A program made the position numbers and the translations under genes. A model generated the notes under the pieces. It saw only the letters and a program-made list of their open reading frames with translations, was not told where the DNA came from and ran no database searches. DNA of 64,000 nucleotides from Variovorax sp. J22G73. GTDB taxonomy: Bacteria > Pseudomonadota > Gammaproteobacteria > Burkholderiales > Burkholderiaceae_C. Shown piece by piece: positions 48,009-57,010 of the stretch. The stretch is from contig NZ_JASZYK010000001.1 in the NCBI RefSeq assembly GCF_030317035.1, positions 992,001-1,056,000 of the forward strand. Reading direction: 5' to 3'. Numbering within the stretch: position 1 is the first letter of the stretch; each line of letters opens with the position of its first letter.

Positions 48009-48892
48009 CCTCGGCGGCCACGGCCCGCAACGCGGGTTGGCTGCGGGCGATGCCGGCCGTGTTCGTGCTGATATGGAGCACGGGTTTCATCGTTGCGCGC
48101 TACGGCATGCCGTATGCGCCACCCCTCAAGTTCCTCGCCGTTCGCTATGCGTTGTCGCTGGTGTGCTTCGGCCTGTGGGTCACGCTGGCCAAGGTCGCGT
48201 GGCCCAAGGCGCGCGCCCAGTGGGGCCACCTGGCGGTCACGGGCGTGCTGATGCAGGCGGGCTACCTGGGCGGCGTCTGGGCCGCGGTGCATGCGGGCAT
48301 GGGCGCGGGGCTGGTGGCCTTGCTGGTCGGCATCCAGCCGGTGTTGACGGCGGTGTGGCTGGCCTTCAATGGCGGACGCATTTCGAACCGGCAATGGGCC
48401 GGGCTCCTGCTCGGCTTCGCGGGGCTGGTGCTGGTGGTGTCGCGCAAGTTCGGGCAGGGCGCCGAGGTCAATGCGCTGACGATGGGGCTGGCGGTGATGG
48501 CGCTGCTGTCGATCACGGCGGGCACGCTGTACCAGAAGCGTTTCGTCGCGCCATGCGACGTGCGCAGCGCCAGCGCGGTGCAGATGGCGGCGGCGCTGCT
48601 GGTCACGTTGCCGTTCGCGGCGCTGGAGTCGCAGGGCATCGAATGGAATGCGTACTCGGTCGGCGCGATGGCGTGGTCGGTGCTGGCGCTGTCGCTGGGC
48701 GGCAGCTCGCTGCTCTATATGTTGATCCAGCGCGGCACCGCCACCGCAGTAACCAGCCTGCTGTACCTGGTGCCGCCCTGCACCGCGGTGATGGCGTGGC
48801 TGCTGTTCTCGGAGCCGATCACGCTGGTCACGGTGCTGGGCATCGCGCTCACTGCCGTGGGCGTGAGCCTGGTGGTGCGCGGCGGCCGCTGA
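48005..48892 (+). CDS. EamA/DMT-family transporter
   Basis: 295 residues with ten membrane helices made of two EamA repeats (about 15-140 and 155-290). IWSTGFIVARYGMPYAPP at the start and YLVPPCTAVMAWLLFSEP near the end are typical drug/metabolite transporter features. Substrate unknown; family members export amino acids or metabolites. It is translationally coupled to pgsA. Confidence 0.87.
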   Translation: MTSAATARNAGWLRAMPAVFVLIWSTGFIVARYGMPYAPPLKFLAVRYALSLVCFGLWVTLAKVAWPKARAQWGHLAVTGVLMQAGYLGGVWAAVHAGMGAGLVALLVGIQPVLTAVWLAFNGGRISNRQWAGLLLGFAGLVLVVSRKFGQGAEVNALTMGLAVMALLSITAGTLYQKRFVAPCDVRSASAVQMAAALLVTLPFAALESQGIEWNAYSVGAMAWSVLALSLGGSSLLYMLIQRGTATAVTSLLYLVPPCTAVMAWLLFSEPITLVTVLGIALTAVGVSLVVRGGR

Positions 48893-48917
48893 GCGGGGCC
48901 GGGTTCTTTCTCTCTAT

Positions 48918-49886
48918 TCAGCGCGTGCCGGTCTTGCCCGGCTTCCAGGGCTCCCCGCGAAATTGCTCCACCAGGTGGTCGATCAGCAGGCGCACGCGGC
49001 GCGGCGTCTTCGGTCGCCAGGGCGCGACCCAGTGGATGTCCGCTTCCGGCATGGCGTACTGCGGCAGCACGCGCACCAGTTCGCCGCTGGCAAGCTGTGG
49101 CGCGATGTCCCACAAGCTGCGCAGCATCACCCCGTGCCCGGCCAGGCACCAGTCGCGCACCATTTCTCCTGAGTTGCTGGCCAGCGGGCCTTGCACGCGC
49201 ACGCGCGCGGTGCCGCCATCGCGCGCTTGGCGCAAGCTCCAGAGCGCGTGCTGGCGTTGGCCGCTGGCGTGGCTGTCGCCGTTCTCGCGTGCGACCAGGC
49301 AGTCGTGCGAAGCCAATGCCTCCACGGTGGCCGGCATGCCGCGACGCTCCAGGTAAGCGGGCGCGGCGGCCAGCACGCGCTGGTTGCGCGCGATGCGGCG
49401 CGTGACCCAGTCGGCCGCGCGGGGTTGCTGCACCGCCCACAACCACACGGCGCCGTCGTAGCTTGCCGCGCCGAGGTCGGGCAGTTGCTCGGTGAGCACC
49501 AGCTCGATCTGCAGGGCAGGGTGGCGCGCCTGGAAGCTCGCCAGCGCCGGCCCGAGCCAGCGCCTGCCGAAGCCGAAGGTCGCGGCCAGGCGGATGGTGC
49601 CGGTCAGCTCGTTCTGCCGTTCGCCGAGTTCGCTTTCGAGCGCGGCAAAGCCGTCGAGCAGCACGCGCGCATGCAGGCACACCGCCTCGCCTTCGGCCGT
49701 GACGCTGAGCCTGCGCGTGGTGCGGTCGAACAGGCGCTGACCCAGCCTCGCCTCCAGCGCGCCCAGCCGCTTGGTGACGACCGAAGGCACCACGTCGAGC
49801 GTCGCGGCCGCGCCTGCCAAGCTGCCCTGGTCGCGAATGGCGAGCACCAGCGCCAGGTCGCCGCGGTCCATCGAGGGAGTATTCAT
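48918..49886 (-). CDS. LysR-family transcriptional regulator
   Basis: 322 residues from the ATG at 49886; the frame extends to 49949 without family-like sequence. The HTH (SLAGAAATLDVVPSVVTKRLGALE) is followed by a LysR effector domain (LTGTIRLAATFGFGRRWLGP, GHGVMLRSLWDIAPQLASGELVRVL). It is divergent, with only about 38 bp between start codons, from a dehalogenase/tartrate-dehydrogenase pair, and proteins of this type (DmlR/TtuA-like) commonly activate D-malate or tartrate genes. Confidence 0.9.
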   Translation of the reverse strand: MNTPSMDRGDLALVLAIRDQGSLAGAAATLDVVPSVVTKRLGALEARLGQRLFDRTTRRLSVTAEGEAVCLHARVLLDGFAALESELGERQNELTGTIRLAATFGFGRRWLGPALASFQARHPALQIELVLTEQLPDLGAASYDGAVWLWAVQQPRAADWVTRRIARNQRVLAAAPAYLERRGMPATVEALASHDCLVARENGDSHASGQRQHALWSLRQARDGGTARVRVQGPLASNSGEMVRDWCLAGHGVMLRSLWDIAPQLASGELVRVLPQYAMPEADIHWVAPWRPKTPRRVRLLIDHLVEQFRGEPWKPGKTGTR

Positions 49887-49924
49887 GCCGAATCGGAAAG
49901 TATGAATTGGTCGATTGTTGCTTG

Positions 49925-50875
49925 ATGATCGCGGAGGCGCAACGCACAATCGTCGCCGTGACCGCCTCCTTTCTTTCCTTTCCCACGTTCGATATCGAAC
50001 GCAACGGCGTGCGAATCCATGGCCGCATCGGCGGCAGCGGCGCGCCGCTGTTGTTGCTTCACGGCCATCCGCAAACGCACGCCATCTGGCACCGGGTGGC
50101 GCCCGCGTTGGCCGAGCGCTTCACCGTGGTCGCGGTCGACCTGCGGGGCTATGGCGATTCGGGCCGCCCGGCGGCCGATGCCGAACACGCGGTCTACAGC
50201 AAGCGCGAGATGGCGCTCGATGCGCTCGCCGCCATGCAGCACCACGGCTTCGAGCGCTTCGGCGTGCTGGCGCACGACCGCGGCGCGCGCGTGGCGCACC
50301 GGCTCGCGGCCGACCACGCCCAGGCCGTCGAATGCATGCTGCTGCTCGACATCGCGCCCACGCTGTCGATGTACGAGAACACGTCCGAGGCGTTCGCCAA
50401 GGCTTACTGGCATTGGTTCTTCCTGATCCAGCCGCCGCCGCTGCCCGAGGCGCTGATCGCGTCCGATCCGGTGCGCTACGTGCGCAGCGTGATGGGCGGC
50501 CGGCACGCGGGGCTCGCGCCCTTTGCGCCCGAGGTGCTCGCCGAGTACGAGCGCTGCGCAGGCATCGCGGGCACGGCCGAGTCGATCTGCGAAGACTACC
50601 GGGCCTCCGCCACCATCGACCTCGTGCACGACCGCGCCGAAATCGCCGCCGGGCGGCAGCTTGCGCAGCCGCTGCGCGTGCTGTGGGGCGAGCATGGCGC
50701 GGTGGGCAAGGCTTTCGATGTGCTGGCGCTGTGGCGCGAGCGCGCCGCCGATGTGTCGGGCCGCGCGCTGCCGTGCGGCCACTACGTTCCCGAAGAGGCG
50801 CCGGGCGAGTTGCTCGCCGAGGCGCTGGCATTCTTTTCATCTCCATCTCCCCAACAGGCAGGAGCGACCCCATGA
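49925..50875 (+). CDS. Haloacetate dehalogenase-like alpha/beta hydrolase
   Basis: 316 residues from the ATG at 49925; TTG 49907 and GTG 49958 are also possible and none has a good ribosome site. LLHGHPQTHAIWH, D118-R119-G-A-R122 (nucleophile plus two carboxylate-binding arginines), D142 as acid and H286 in CGHYVPEE match fluoroacetate dehalogenases, and H163-W164 in YWHWFF match their halide site. The family converts haloacetates to glycolate. It overlaps the following dehydrogenase as ATGA. Natural substrate unknown. Confidence 0.83.
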   Translation: MIAEAQRTIVAVTASFLSFPTFDIERNGVRIHGRIGGSGAPLLLLHGHPQTHAIWHRVAPALAERFTVVAVDLRGYGDSGRPAADAEHAVYSKREMALDALAAMQHHGFERFGVLAHDRGARVAHRLAADHAQAVECMLLLDIAPTLSMYENTSEAFAKAYWHWFFLIQPPPLPEALIASDPVRYVRSVMGGRHAGLAPFAPEVLAEYERCAGIAGTAESICEDYRASATIDLVHDRAEIAAGRQLAQPLRVLWGEHGAVGKAFDVLALWRERAADVSGRALPCGHYVPEEAPGELLAEALAFFSSPSPQQAGATP

Positions 50876-51957
50876 CCACTCAGAGAATCGCAGTCATCGC
50901 CGGCGACGGCATCGGCAAGGAAACCACGCCCGAGGGCCTGCGCGTGCTCGAGGCGGCCGCGGTCAAGTTCGGCATCGACCTGAAGTTCGACCACTTCGAC
51001 TTCTCGAGCTGGGACTACTACGAAAAGCACGGCCAGATGCTGCCCGACGACTGGAAGGACCAGATCGGCAGCCACGACGCCATCTTCTTCGGCGCGGTCG
51101 GCTGGCCCGAGAAAATTGCCGACCACGTGTCGCTGTGGGGCTCGCTGCTGATGTTCCGCCGCGAGTTCGACCAGTACATCAACCTGCGCCCCGCGCGGCT
51201 CATGCCCGGCATCATCGCGCCCGTGGTGCGCCGCGACGGCACGCCGCGCGAGCCCGGCGAGATCGACATGTACATCGTGCGCGAGAACACCGAGGGCGAG
51301 TACTCGAGCATCGGCGGGCGCATGTACCAGGGCACGCCGCGCGAGATCGTCATGCAGGAAACCGTGATGTCGCGCGTGGGCGTGGACCGCGTGCTGAAGT
51401 TTGCCTTCGAGCTCGCGCAGTCGCGCCCCAAGAAGCACCTGACGAGCGCCACCAAGTCGAACGGCATCTCGATCACCATGCCCTACTGGGACGAGCGCGT
51501 GGCCGAGATGAGCAAGAACTACCCGGGCATCACGCTCGACAAGTTCCACATCGACATCCTCACCGCGCACTTCGTGCAGCGGCCCGACTTCTTCGACGTG
51601 GTGGTGGCGAGCAACCTGTTCGGCGACATCCTGTCGGACCTGGGCCCGGCGTGCACCGGCACCATCGGCATCGCGCCCAGCGCCAACCTCAACCCCGAGC
51701 GCACCACGCCGTCGCTGTTCGAACCGGTGCACGGCTCGGCGCCGGACATCGCGGGCAAGGGCATCGCGAACCCCATCGGTCAGATCTGGTGCGGCGCGAT
51801 GATGCTGGAATTCCTGGGCCACAAGCAGGCGCACGACGCCATCCTGTCGACCATCGAGCAGGTGCTCGCGCCCCAAAGCGGCGCACCGCGCACGCCCGAT
51901 ATCGGTGGCACGGCGAGCACCAGCGACCTGGGCAAGGCGATCGCCAACGCGCTCTGA
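50872..51957 (+). CDS. Tartrate dehydrogenase/decarboxylase or D-malate dehydrogenase
   Basis: 361 residues in the isocitrate/isopropylmalate dehydrogenase superfamily. IAVIAGDGIGKETTPEGLRVL, GAVGWPEKIADHVSLWG, NLRPARLMPG, IVRENTEGEYSSIGGR, and EPVHGSAPDIAGKGIANPIG are distinctive for TtuC/DmlA, which oxidatively decarboxylate tartrate or D-malate with NAD and Mn2+. Good ribosome site GGAGCGACCCC. The partner dehalogenase and the divergent LysR form a likely regulated catabolic unit. Confidence 0.9.
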   Translation: MTTQRIAVIAGDGIGKETTPEGLRVLEAAAVKFGIDLKFDHFDFSSWDYYEKHGQMLPDDWKDQIGSHDAIFFGAVGWPEKIADHVSLWGSLLMFRREFDQYINLRPARLMPGIIAPVVRRDGTPREPGEIDMYIVRENTEGEYSSIGGRMYQGTPREIVMQETVMSRVGVDRVLKFAFELAQSRPKKHLTSATKSNGISITMPYWDERVAEMSKNYPGITLDKFHIDILTAHFVQRPDFFDVVVASNLFGDILSDLGPACTGTIGIAPSANLNPERTTPSLFEPVHGSAPDIAGKGIANPIGQIWCGAMMLEFLGHKQAHDAILSTIEQVLAPQSGAPRTPDIGGTASTSDLGKAIANAL

Positions 51958-52032
51958 ACCACTGCGAAAAAAGACTTCACGAAACGCCCCTAAAATCGCG
52001 CGCTCCGCTGATCTGCAAGGCCTCGCGTCTTA

Positions 52033-52061
52033 TTGACACCCTGCAGACCAGTGGTTGTAAT
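52033..52061 (+). promoter_or_regulatory. Strong sigma-70-type promoter of the HU gene
   Basis: TTGACA (52033-52038), exactly 17 bases, then TGTAAT (52056-52061): consensus -35 and a 5/6 -10. Transcription would start near 52068 and give a leader of about 110 bases to the GTG at 52178. A TAAAAT at 51991 without a -35 is a weaker alternative. Confidence 0.8.
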
Positions 52062-52177
52062 CCTCGATGGCAGTGCGCTGCCGAGGCGTCAGGCCTGCCA
52101 GGTTCTTGAGTCGCACACAGCGCGGCCAGGTCGCAGCTGACGAAAGCCGACCAACTTTTTTTCTACAAGGGGCCCTT

Positions 52178-52450
52178 GTGAACAAGACCGAACTGATTGA
52201 GCACATCGCAAAGAACGCCGATATTTCCAAAGCCGCAGCAACCCGTGCGCTCGAATCCACCATTGGCGCTATTCGTACCACGCTCAAGAAGGGCGGCTCT
52301 GTGTCGCTCGTCGGTTTCGGCACTTTCGCAGTCGGCAAGCGCGCGGCCCGCACCGGCCGAAATCCCCGCACCGGCGACGCGATTAAAATCAAGGCCGCCA
52401 AGATTCCGAAGTTCCGTCCGGGCAAGGCGCTGAAAGACGCGCTGAACTGA
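52178..52450 (+). CDS. hupB: DNA-binding protein HU
   Basis: 90 residues starting at GTG 52178 with AAGGGG upstream; the ATG frame from 52067 is ruled out because it precedes the ribosome site and is not HU-like. [21 protein letters not shown], the flexible arm [19 protein letters not shown] with the DNA-intercalating Pro, and [12 protein letters not shown] are standard HU. It bends and compacts DNA. The tRNA-Val gene and the PpiD-type chaperone follow, the hupB-ppiD order also found in Escherichia coli. Confidence 0.96.
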   Translation: MNKTELIEHIAKNADISKAAATRALESTIGAIRTTLKKGGSVSLVGFGTFAVGKRAARTGRNPRTGDAIKIKAAKIPKFRPGKALKDALN

Positions 52451-52479
52451 CACGGTAGACTCGGAGAGTATTTCCGGTG

Positions 52480-52555
52480 GGGTGCTTAGCTCAGTTGGTA
52501 GAGCGGCGCCTTTACACGGCGTAGGTCGGGGGTTCGAGCCCCTCAGCACCCACCA
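52480..52555 (+). tRNA. tRNA-Val (anticodon UAC)
   Basis: 76 bases including an encoded CCA. Acceptor stem GGGTGCT/AGCACCC, D-arm GCTC AGTTGGTA GAGC, anticodon stem GCGCC/GGCGT with loop TTTACAC (anticodon TAC), T-arm GGGGG TTCGAGC CCCTC, discriminator A. It reads valine GUA/GUG codons. It lies 29 bp after hupB and has its own terminator. Confidence 0.98.
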
Positions 52556-52570
52556 CCCACCCGATGCAAA

Positions 52571-52596
52571 GGCGAACCGCAAGTTCGCCTTTTTTA
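52571..52596 (+). terminator. Terminator after tRNA-Val
   Basis: GGCGAAC-CGCAA-GTTCGCC, a 7-bp perfect stem, followed by six T residues and ATT. It ends the hupB/tRNA-Val transcript before the chaperone gene. Confidence 0.93.
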
Positions 52597-52633
52597 TTGC
52601 CGTCCGACATCCGTCGAAAAAGAGTGTTCAAGC

Positions 52634-54547
52634 ATGTTTGATTTCTTCCGCAAGTACAACAAGATCGTCATGATTTTCTTGTTCTTGCTGATCATTCCCT
52701 CGTTCGTGCTCTTCGGTGTCGAGCGCTACCAGGGCAGCAGCGACGAGAAGGTGGCGCGCGTGGACGGCCAACCCATCACCAAGCCCGAGTGGGACCAGCA
52801 GCACCGCGTGGAAACCGATCGCATCCGCCAGCAGTCGCCCAACGTCGACCCGACGGTGCTCGACTCCGACGCCTTGCGCTACGCCACGCTGGAGCGCATG
52901 GTGCGCGACCGCGTGCTGGCCGCAGCTGCCGCCAAGGGCAACATGACGGTGTCCGAAGACCGCCTGTCGCGCATGTTCGCGCAGGACCAGGGCCTGGCGG
53001 CATTCCGCACGCCCGATGGCAAGTTCGATCGCGATGCCTTCCAGCGCGTGACCGGCCGCACCCCCGAGCAATACGAAGCCGGCGTGCGCTCGGACATGGC
53101 CACGCAGCAGGTGCTGCTGGGCGTGTCGGGCACGGCCTTCACGCCGCCCGCGCTGGCCGCCACCACCATCAACGCCTTCTATGACAGCCGCGAGATCCAG
53201 GTGGCCCGCTTCAACCCCGACAGCTTTGCATCGAAGGTGACGGTGAGCGACGCCGACATCGAGGCTTACTACAAGGACCACGCGGCGCAGTTCCAGGCGC
53301 CCGAGCGCGCCGACGTCGAGTACCTGTTGCTCGACCTGGAGGCCGCCAAGAAGAACATCGTGCTGAGCGACGCCGACCTGCAGGCCTACTACAAGGAAAA
53401 TACCGCGCGCTTCGGCACGAAGGAAGAGCGCCGTGCGAGCCACATCCTGATCACCGCGCCGACCGGCATGGCCGCCGCCGACCGCGAAAAGGCGAAGGCC
53501 AAGGCCGAGCAGCTGCTGGCCGAAGTGAAGAAGGCGCCCAACACCTTCGCTGAAGTGGCACGCAAGAATTCGCAGGACCCCGGTTCGGCGGAAAAGGGCG
53601 GCGACCTTGACTTCGTCACGCGCGGCTCCATGGTCAAGCCGTTCGAAGACGCGATGTTCTCGCTCAAGAAGGGCGAGATCAGCGGCATCGTCGAGACCGA
53701 GTTCGGCTACCACATCATCCAGGTGACCGACATCAAGCCGGCCGTGGTGCCGCCTTTCGAACAGGTGCGCGCGACCATCGAGAACGAAGCCCGCGCGCAG
53801 CAGGCCACGCAGGAATTCGCGAAGGCCGCCGAGGCTTTCACCGATGCCGTGTATCAGACGCCCGACAGTCTCAAGCCCGCTGCCGACAAACTTAAGCTCA
53901 CGATCCAGACGGCCAAGAACGTGGCGCGCACGCCGGCACCCGGTGCGACCGGCGCGTTGGCCAGCCGCAACTTTCTGAGCGCGCTGTTCGCACCCGATTC
54001 GCTGGATCGCAAGCAGAACACCGAGGCCATCGAGGTCGGTTCGAGCCAGCTCGCATCGGGCCGCGTCACGCAGTACACGGCCGCGCACCCGGTGCCGCTG
54101 GCCGAAGTGAAGGACAAGATCCGCGCGCAGCTGGTCACCGAGCGTGCCGCCGTGCTCGCCAAGACCGAAGGCGAAGCCAAGCTCGCCGCCTGGACGACCA
54201 AGGCCGACGGCGCAACCTTCGGCGCGCCTGTGACGGTGTCGCGCCGCGAAGCGCAATCGCAACCGCTGGCGGTCATCGACGCCGCGCTGCGTGCCGACGC
54301 CTCCAAGCTGCCCGCGCTCGTGGGCGTGGACCTCGGCACCCAAGGCTATGCGGTGGTTCGCGTGACCAAGGTCGTGCCGCGCACGCCGCCGGCCCCCGAG
54401 CTCGCGAAGCAGGAGCAGGCACAGGTCGGCCAGTCGGTGTCCGCGGCCGAAGATGCTGCGTACTACAACCTGCTGAAGGAACGCTTCAAGGCGGAGATCC
54501 TGGTGCCCAAGCCGGCAGACGCGCTCCCCGTGGCCGCAGGCCGCTGA
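52634..54547 (+). CDS. ppiD: PpiD-type periplasmic chaperone with parvulin domain
   Basis: 637 residues. A short cytoplasmic start and one membrane anchor ([18 protein letters not shown]) are followed by a SurA-N-like helical domain (about 30-240), a PpiC/parvulin rotamase domain (about 265-365; [44 protein letters not shown]) and a C-terminal helical domain. It helps fold outer-membrane and periplasmic proteins at the inner membrane exit of Sec. A clear terminator follows. Confidence 0.92.
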   Translation: MFDFFRKYNKIVMIFLFLLIIPSFVLFGVERYQGSSDEKVARVDGQPITKPEWDQQHRVETDRIRQQSPNVDPTVLDSDALRYATLERMVRDRVLAAAAAKGNMTVSEDRLSRMFAQDQGLAAFRTPDGKFDRDAFQRVTGRTPEQYEAGVRSDMATQQVLLGVSGTAFTPPALAATTINAFYDSREIQVARFNPDSFASKVTVSDADIEAYYKDHAAQFQAPERADVEYLLLDLEAAKKNIVLSDADLQAYYKENTARFGTKEERRASHILITAPTGMAAADREKAKAKAEQLLAEVKKAPNTFAEVARKNSQDPGSAEKGGDLDFVTRGSMVKPFEDAMFSLKKGEISGIVETEFGYHIIQVTDIKPAVVPPFEQVRATIENEARAQQATQEFAKAAEAFTDAVYQTPDSLKPAADKLKLTIQTAKNVARTPAPGATGALASRNFLSALFAPDSLDRKQNTEAIEVGSSQLASGRVTQYTAAHPVPLAEVKDKIRAQLVTERAAVLAKTEGEAKLAAWTTKADGATFGAPVTVSRREAQSQPLAVIDAALRADASKLPALVGVDLGTQGYAVVRVTKVVPRTPPAPELAKQEQAQVGQSVSAAEDAAYYNLLKERFKAEILVPKPADALPVAAGR

Positions 54548-54564
54548 GCCAGCGCCTCTTCGTG

Positions 54565-54595
54565 AAAAAGCCCGGGCCGATGCCCGGGCTTTTTC
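54565..54595 (+). terminator. Terminator after ppiD
   Basis: AAAAAGCCCGGG-CCGATG-CCCGGGCTTTTT: a 12-bp perfect stem counting the A:T pairs, ending in five T residues, 17 bp after the stop codon. The symmetry would let it work in both directions. Confidence 0.95.
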
Positions 54596-54668
54596 ATTTG
54601 GGGCGGCGCCAACGAGGCGGTCGCACGAGGGACAAGCCGGGTCTTCGCTTCTTGCCAGAATCGCCCGC

Positions 54669-55343
54669 ATGGGAACCCTCTACCTCGTGCGCCACGGGCA
54701 GGCCAGTTTCGGCGCTGCGGACTATGACAACCTGAGCGAACTCGGGCATCGGCAGGCCGTGCGCCTGGGCGAGTACTGGCGCGAGCGCGGCATGGTGTTC
54801 GACGCGGTCATCACCGGCACGTTGACGCGCCATCGCCAGACATGGGAAGGCATTGCGAAAGGCCTGGGCCTGGCGCGCGACGACGTGCTGCCCTGGCCCG
54901 GCCTGAACGAATACGACAGCGAAGCCGTCATCGCCACCATCCACGAAGGCAAGCTCCAGAAGCCGGATTCGCCCGAGATGTACCGCCACCACTTCAGGCT
55001 GCTGCGCGAAGGGCTGAATGCGTGGATGCAGGGCCGGACCGAGCCGGTCGGCATGCCGAGCTATGTCGACTTTCTGGCGGGCGTGACTACGGCGCTGGAC
55101 CACGTGCGGGACAAGCACCATGGCGCGAAAGTGCTGGTGGTGTCCAGTGGCGGGCCGATCAGCACCGCGGTCGGCCACGTGCTGGGCACGAGCGCGGAGA
55201 CCACCGTCGAGCTCAACCTGCGCATCCGCAATTCATCGGTGACGGAGTTCGCCTTCACGCCCAAGCGGCACATGCTGGTGACCTACAACACGCTGCCGCA
55301 TCTGGACGGGCCGGCGTACGAGGATTGGGTCACCTACTCCTGA
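54669..55343 (+). CDS. Histidine phosphatase family protein
   Basis: 224 residues. LVRHGQASFGAADYDNLSELG carries the RHG phospho-histidine motif; the second conserved Arg is in TGTLTRHRQTWEGI, the acid region in LNEYDSEAVI, and a later VSSGGPIS replaces the more usual SHG, so the second His typical of phosphoglycerate mutase-like enzymes is not obvious. By family it removes phosphate from a small molecule or protein; substrate unknown. Confidence 0.87.
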   Translation: MGTLYLVRHGQASFGAADYDNLSELGHRQAVRLGEYWRERGMVFDAVITGTLTRHRQTWEGIAKGLGLARDDVLPWPGLNEYDSEAVIATIHEGKLQKPDSPEMYRHHFRLLREGLNAWMQGRTEPVGMPSYVDFLAGVTTALDHVRDKHHGAKVLVVSSGGPISTAVGHVLGTSAETTVELNLRIRNSSVTEFAFTPKRHMLVTYNTLPHLDGPAYEDWVTYS

Positions 55344-55357
55344 ATGCGTGTGCGGGC

Positions 55358-55768
55358 TCAGGCCTGCCACACGCCGTAGCCCGCCTTGCGCAGCGCGATG
55401 CCGAGGTCGACCTCCATCAGGCGAGCGTCTTCGTAAGTCAGCGGGTTGTAGCGCTCGTAGAGCGCAGGCAGCAGGTGCAGGCCGAACTGCTGCACGAAGC
55501 TGTTGGCCTGGATGCCGGCCTTGTGCTTGTCGAAGCGGATGTCAGGGTCCAGGCCGGTCATGCCGACATAGACGAACGGCTTGCCGAGCTGGTAGTCGGG
55601 GTTGGCGCGGCGGAACCGCGCGTTGTTCCAGACGCGGTCGTCGAGCTCGACCACGTAGACGTGGTGCCTGGCCCGCGGTTTGCGGGGCTGTGCCGACTTG
55701 GGTGGCTTGGTGTCTGCGTTGGCGTCGGCGCCGGCCGCCCCCTTGGCGCGGCGCGGCCGCGTCGGCAT
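55358..55768 (-). CDS. GIY-YIG-like nuclease-fold protein, uncharacterised
   Basis: 136 residues. A basic, Ala/Pro/Lys-rich first third is followed by HHVYVVEL, FVYVGMTG, then RFDKHKAG, and a late Glu (LMEVDLGIALRKAGYGVW). The two beta strands VYV..YVG with the Arg and Glu that follow resemble a minimal GIY-YIG domain. It overlaps the YeaQ-type gene by ATGA. No partner suggests a role, and enzymatic activity is uncertain. Confidence 0.65.
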   Translation of the reverse strand: MPTRPRRAKGAAGADANADTKPPKSAQPRKPRARHHVYVVELDDRVWNNARFRRANPDYQLGKPFVYVGMTGLDPDIRFDKHKAGIQANSFVQQFGLHLLPALYERYNPLTYEDARLMEVDLGIALRKAGYGVWQA

Positions 55769-56016
55769 CAGCTCTTGCGCTTGATGAGGCCGTAGAGAAC
55801 CAGCAGCACGATCGCGCCCAGCACGGAGGCGATGAAGCCGGCGCCCTGGCCCGCGGTGTACCAGCCCATCGACTGGCCGACGTAGGTGACGATCAGTGAG
55901 CCGGCGATGCCGATGATGGTGGTGACGATGAAGCCCGCGGAATCGTCGCCCGGCTTGACGGCGCGCGCCACAAGACCCACGACGAACCCGATCAGAATGG
56001 TCCAGACGATGCTCAT
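55768..56016 (-). CDS. GlsB/YeaQ/YmgE family small membrane protein
   Basis: 82 residues with three membrane helices: IVWTILIGFVVGLVARAVKPGDD, GFIVTTIIGIAGSLIVTYVG, and FIASVLGAIVLLVLYGLI. This is the transglycosylase-associated/YeaQ family, often stress-induced, function unknown. The start ATG at 56016 has AAAGGAAT in front. It is the first gene of a two-gene operon. Confidence 0.9.
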   Translation of the reverse strand: MSIVWTILIGFVVGLVARAVKPGDDSAGFIVTTIIGIAGSLIVTYVGQSMGWYTAGQGAGFIASVLGAIVLLVLYGLIKRKS

Positions 56017-56196
56017 GAAGAAATTCCTTTGGTGGTGAAGTGGCGTGGCAAAAGCCATGATAGCGGCTCGATTTGAGCGCGCGTGTACGCCAACGCAGAT
56101 GAATTTCGAGGGCGTGGAATTTTGGCTTGCTGTCGTGACGCGGACCTGCGCGGCGTCCTACAGCCGCGTTCTGGTCGGCAAGGTACACCGTTGCCT

Positions 56197-56841
56197 ATGC
56201 TCGAAAAACTCCCTGATGTCATCGGCCACGCGTTGCACGGCGTGCGCGCCGGTCTCGACAACATTGTTTTCAACACCCTCGGCATGCGCGAGGGAATGGC
56301 GTCGATTGCACTGAGCAGCGTCGCGTTCGTCGATCATGGGCCGCTGCAGCCTCGCTTCACTGCCGATGCGCCTGATGGAGAGGGGGTTTCGCCGCCGTTG
56401 CAGTGGACGGGGCTGCCGTCAGGCACGGCGTCGGTGGTGTTGATCGTGGAGGACGCTGATTCGCCCACGCCCAATCCGCTGGTGCATGCCATCGTGGTGG
56501 GCTTGCCGGTCGGCGACGGGTCGTTGGCCGAGGCGGCTATTCCGAGCGAGGGGAACGATGGGTTGGGTGTGCAGGTCGGTCGCAACTCGGCGCTGCAGTC
56601 GGCTTGGCTGCCGCCCGATCCGCCGCCGGGGCACGGCGTGCACCGGTATGCGTTCCAGGTGTTTGCGCTGGCGGTGGCTCCGGAATTTTCTGAAGCGCCG
56701 GGGCGCGACGAGGTCGTCGAGGCGCTGAATGCGCATGCGATCGCCAGCGGATTGCTGATCGGCACGCACGAGCGGCCCGACGGCACGGTCAAGATCCAGG
56801 AGGGCGCGGCAGTACCGAGCGGACCGTTGGCGGCGGGCTGA
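56197..56841 (+). CDS. YbhB/YbcL family (Raf kinase inhibitor-like) protein
   Basis: 214 residues from the ATG at 56197. LSSVAFVDHGPLQPRFTADAP, SPPLQWTGLPSGTASVVLIVEDADSP and the later RYAFQVFAL are the PEBP-fold landmarks (ligand-binding DxD/GxHR-like surface: HGVHRYAF). No export signal is evident, and the first 45 residues are an extra helical segment. Family members bind phosphates or lipids; role in bacteria unknown. Confidence 0.87.
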   Translation: MLEKLPDVIGHALHGVRAGLDNIVFNTLGMREGMASIALSSVAFVDHGPLQPRFTADAPDGEGVSPPLQWTGLPSGTASVVLIVEDADSPTPNPLVHAIVVGLPVGDGSLAEAAIPSEGNDGLGVQVGRNSALQSAWLPPDPPPGHGVHRYAFQVFALAVAPEFSEAPGRDEVVEALNAHAIASGLLIGTHERPDGTVKIQEGAAVPSGPLAAG

Positions 56842-56875
56842 TGTGGCGTTCAAGCAGCGTCTTTTTCATTGAGTA

Positions 56876-56904
56876 GTGAAAAGCGCGATTTTTGACGCTA
56901 CAAT
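56876..56904 (+). promoter_or_regulatory. Probable tRNA-His promoter
   Basis: GTGAAA (56876-56881), 17 bases, then TACAAT (56899-56904): 4/6 and 5/6 matches. The predicted start near 56911 leaves only a few bases before the tRNA, as is common. Confidence 0.6.
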
Positions 56905-56917
56905 CAGAGGCTCTACG

Positions 56918-56993
56918 GTGGCTGTAGCTCAGCTGGTAGAGTCCCAGATTGTGATTCTGGTCGTCGTGGGTTCGAGTCCCATCAGCCACCCCA
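56918..56993 (+). tRNA. tRNA-His (anticodon GUG)
   Basis: Acceptor GTGGCTG/CAGCCAC, D-arm GCTC AGCTGGTA GAGT, anticodon stem CCAGA/TCTGG with loop TTGTGAT (anticodon GTG), T-arm GTGGG TTCGAGT CCCAT, discriminator C and encoded CCA. A G at 56917 can form the G-1:C73 pair that marks tRNA-His; it is part of the mature tRNA after RNase P cleavage. Confidence 0.98.
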
Positions 56994-57010
56994 AAAAATA
57001 TCTCTTTAGC

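Noticed and set aside
52482..52673. 63-codon frame over the tRNA-Val gene
   Set aside because: It reads through the tRNA and its terminator; tRNA-derived shadow.
52480..56993. tRNA-Val and tRNA-His considered as integration sites for a mobile island
   Set aside because: No integrase gene, no repeat of the tRNA 3' end nearby, and the genes between them are ordinary chromosomal ones.
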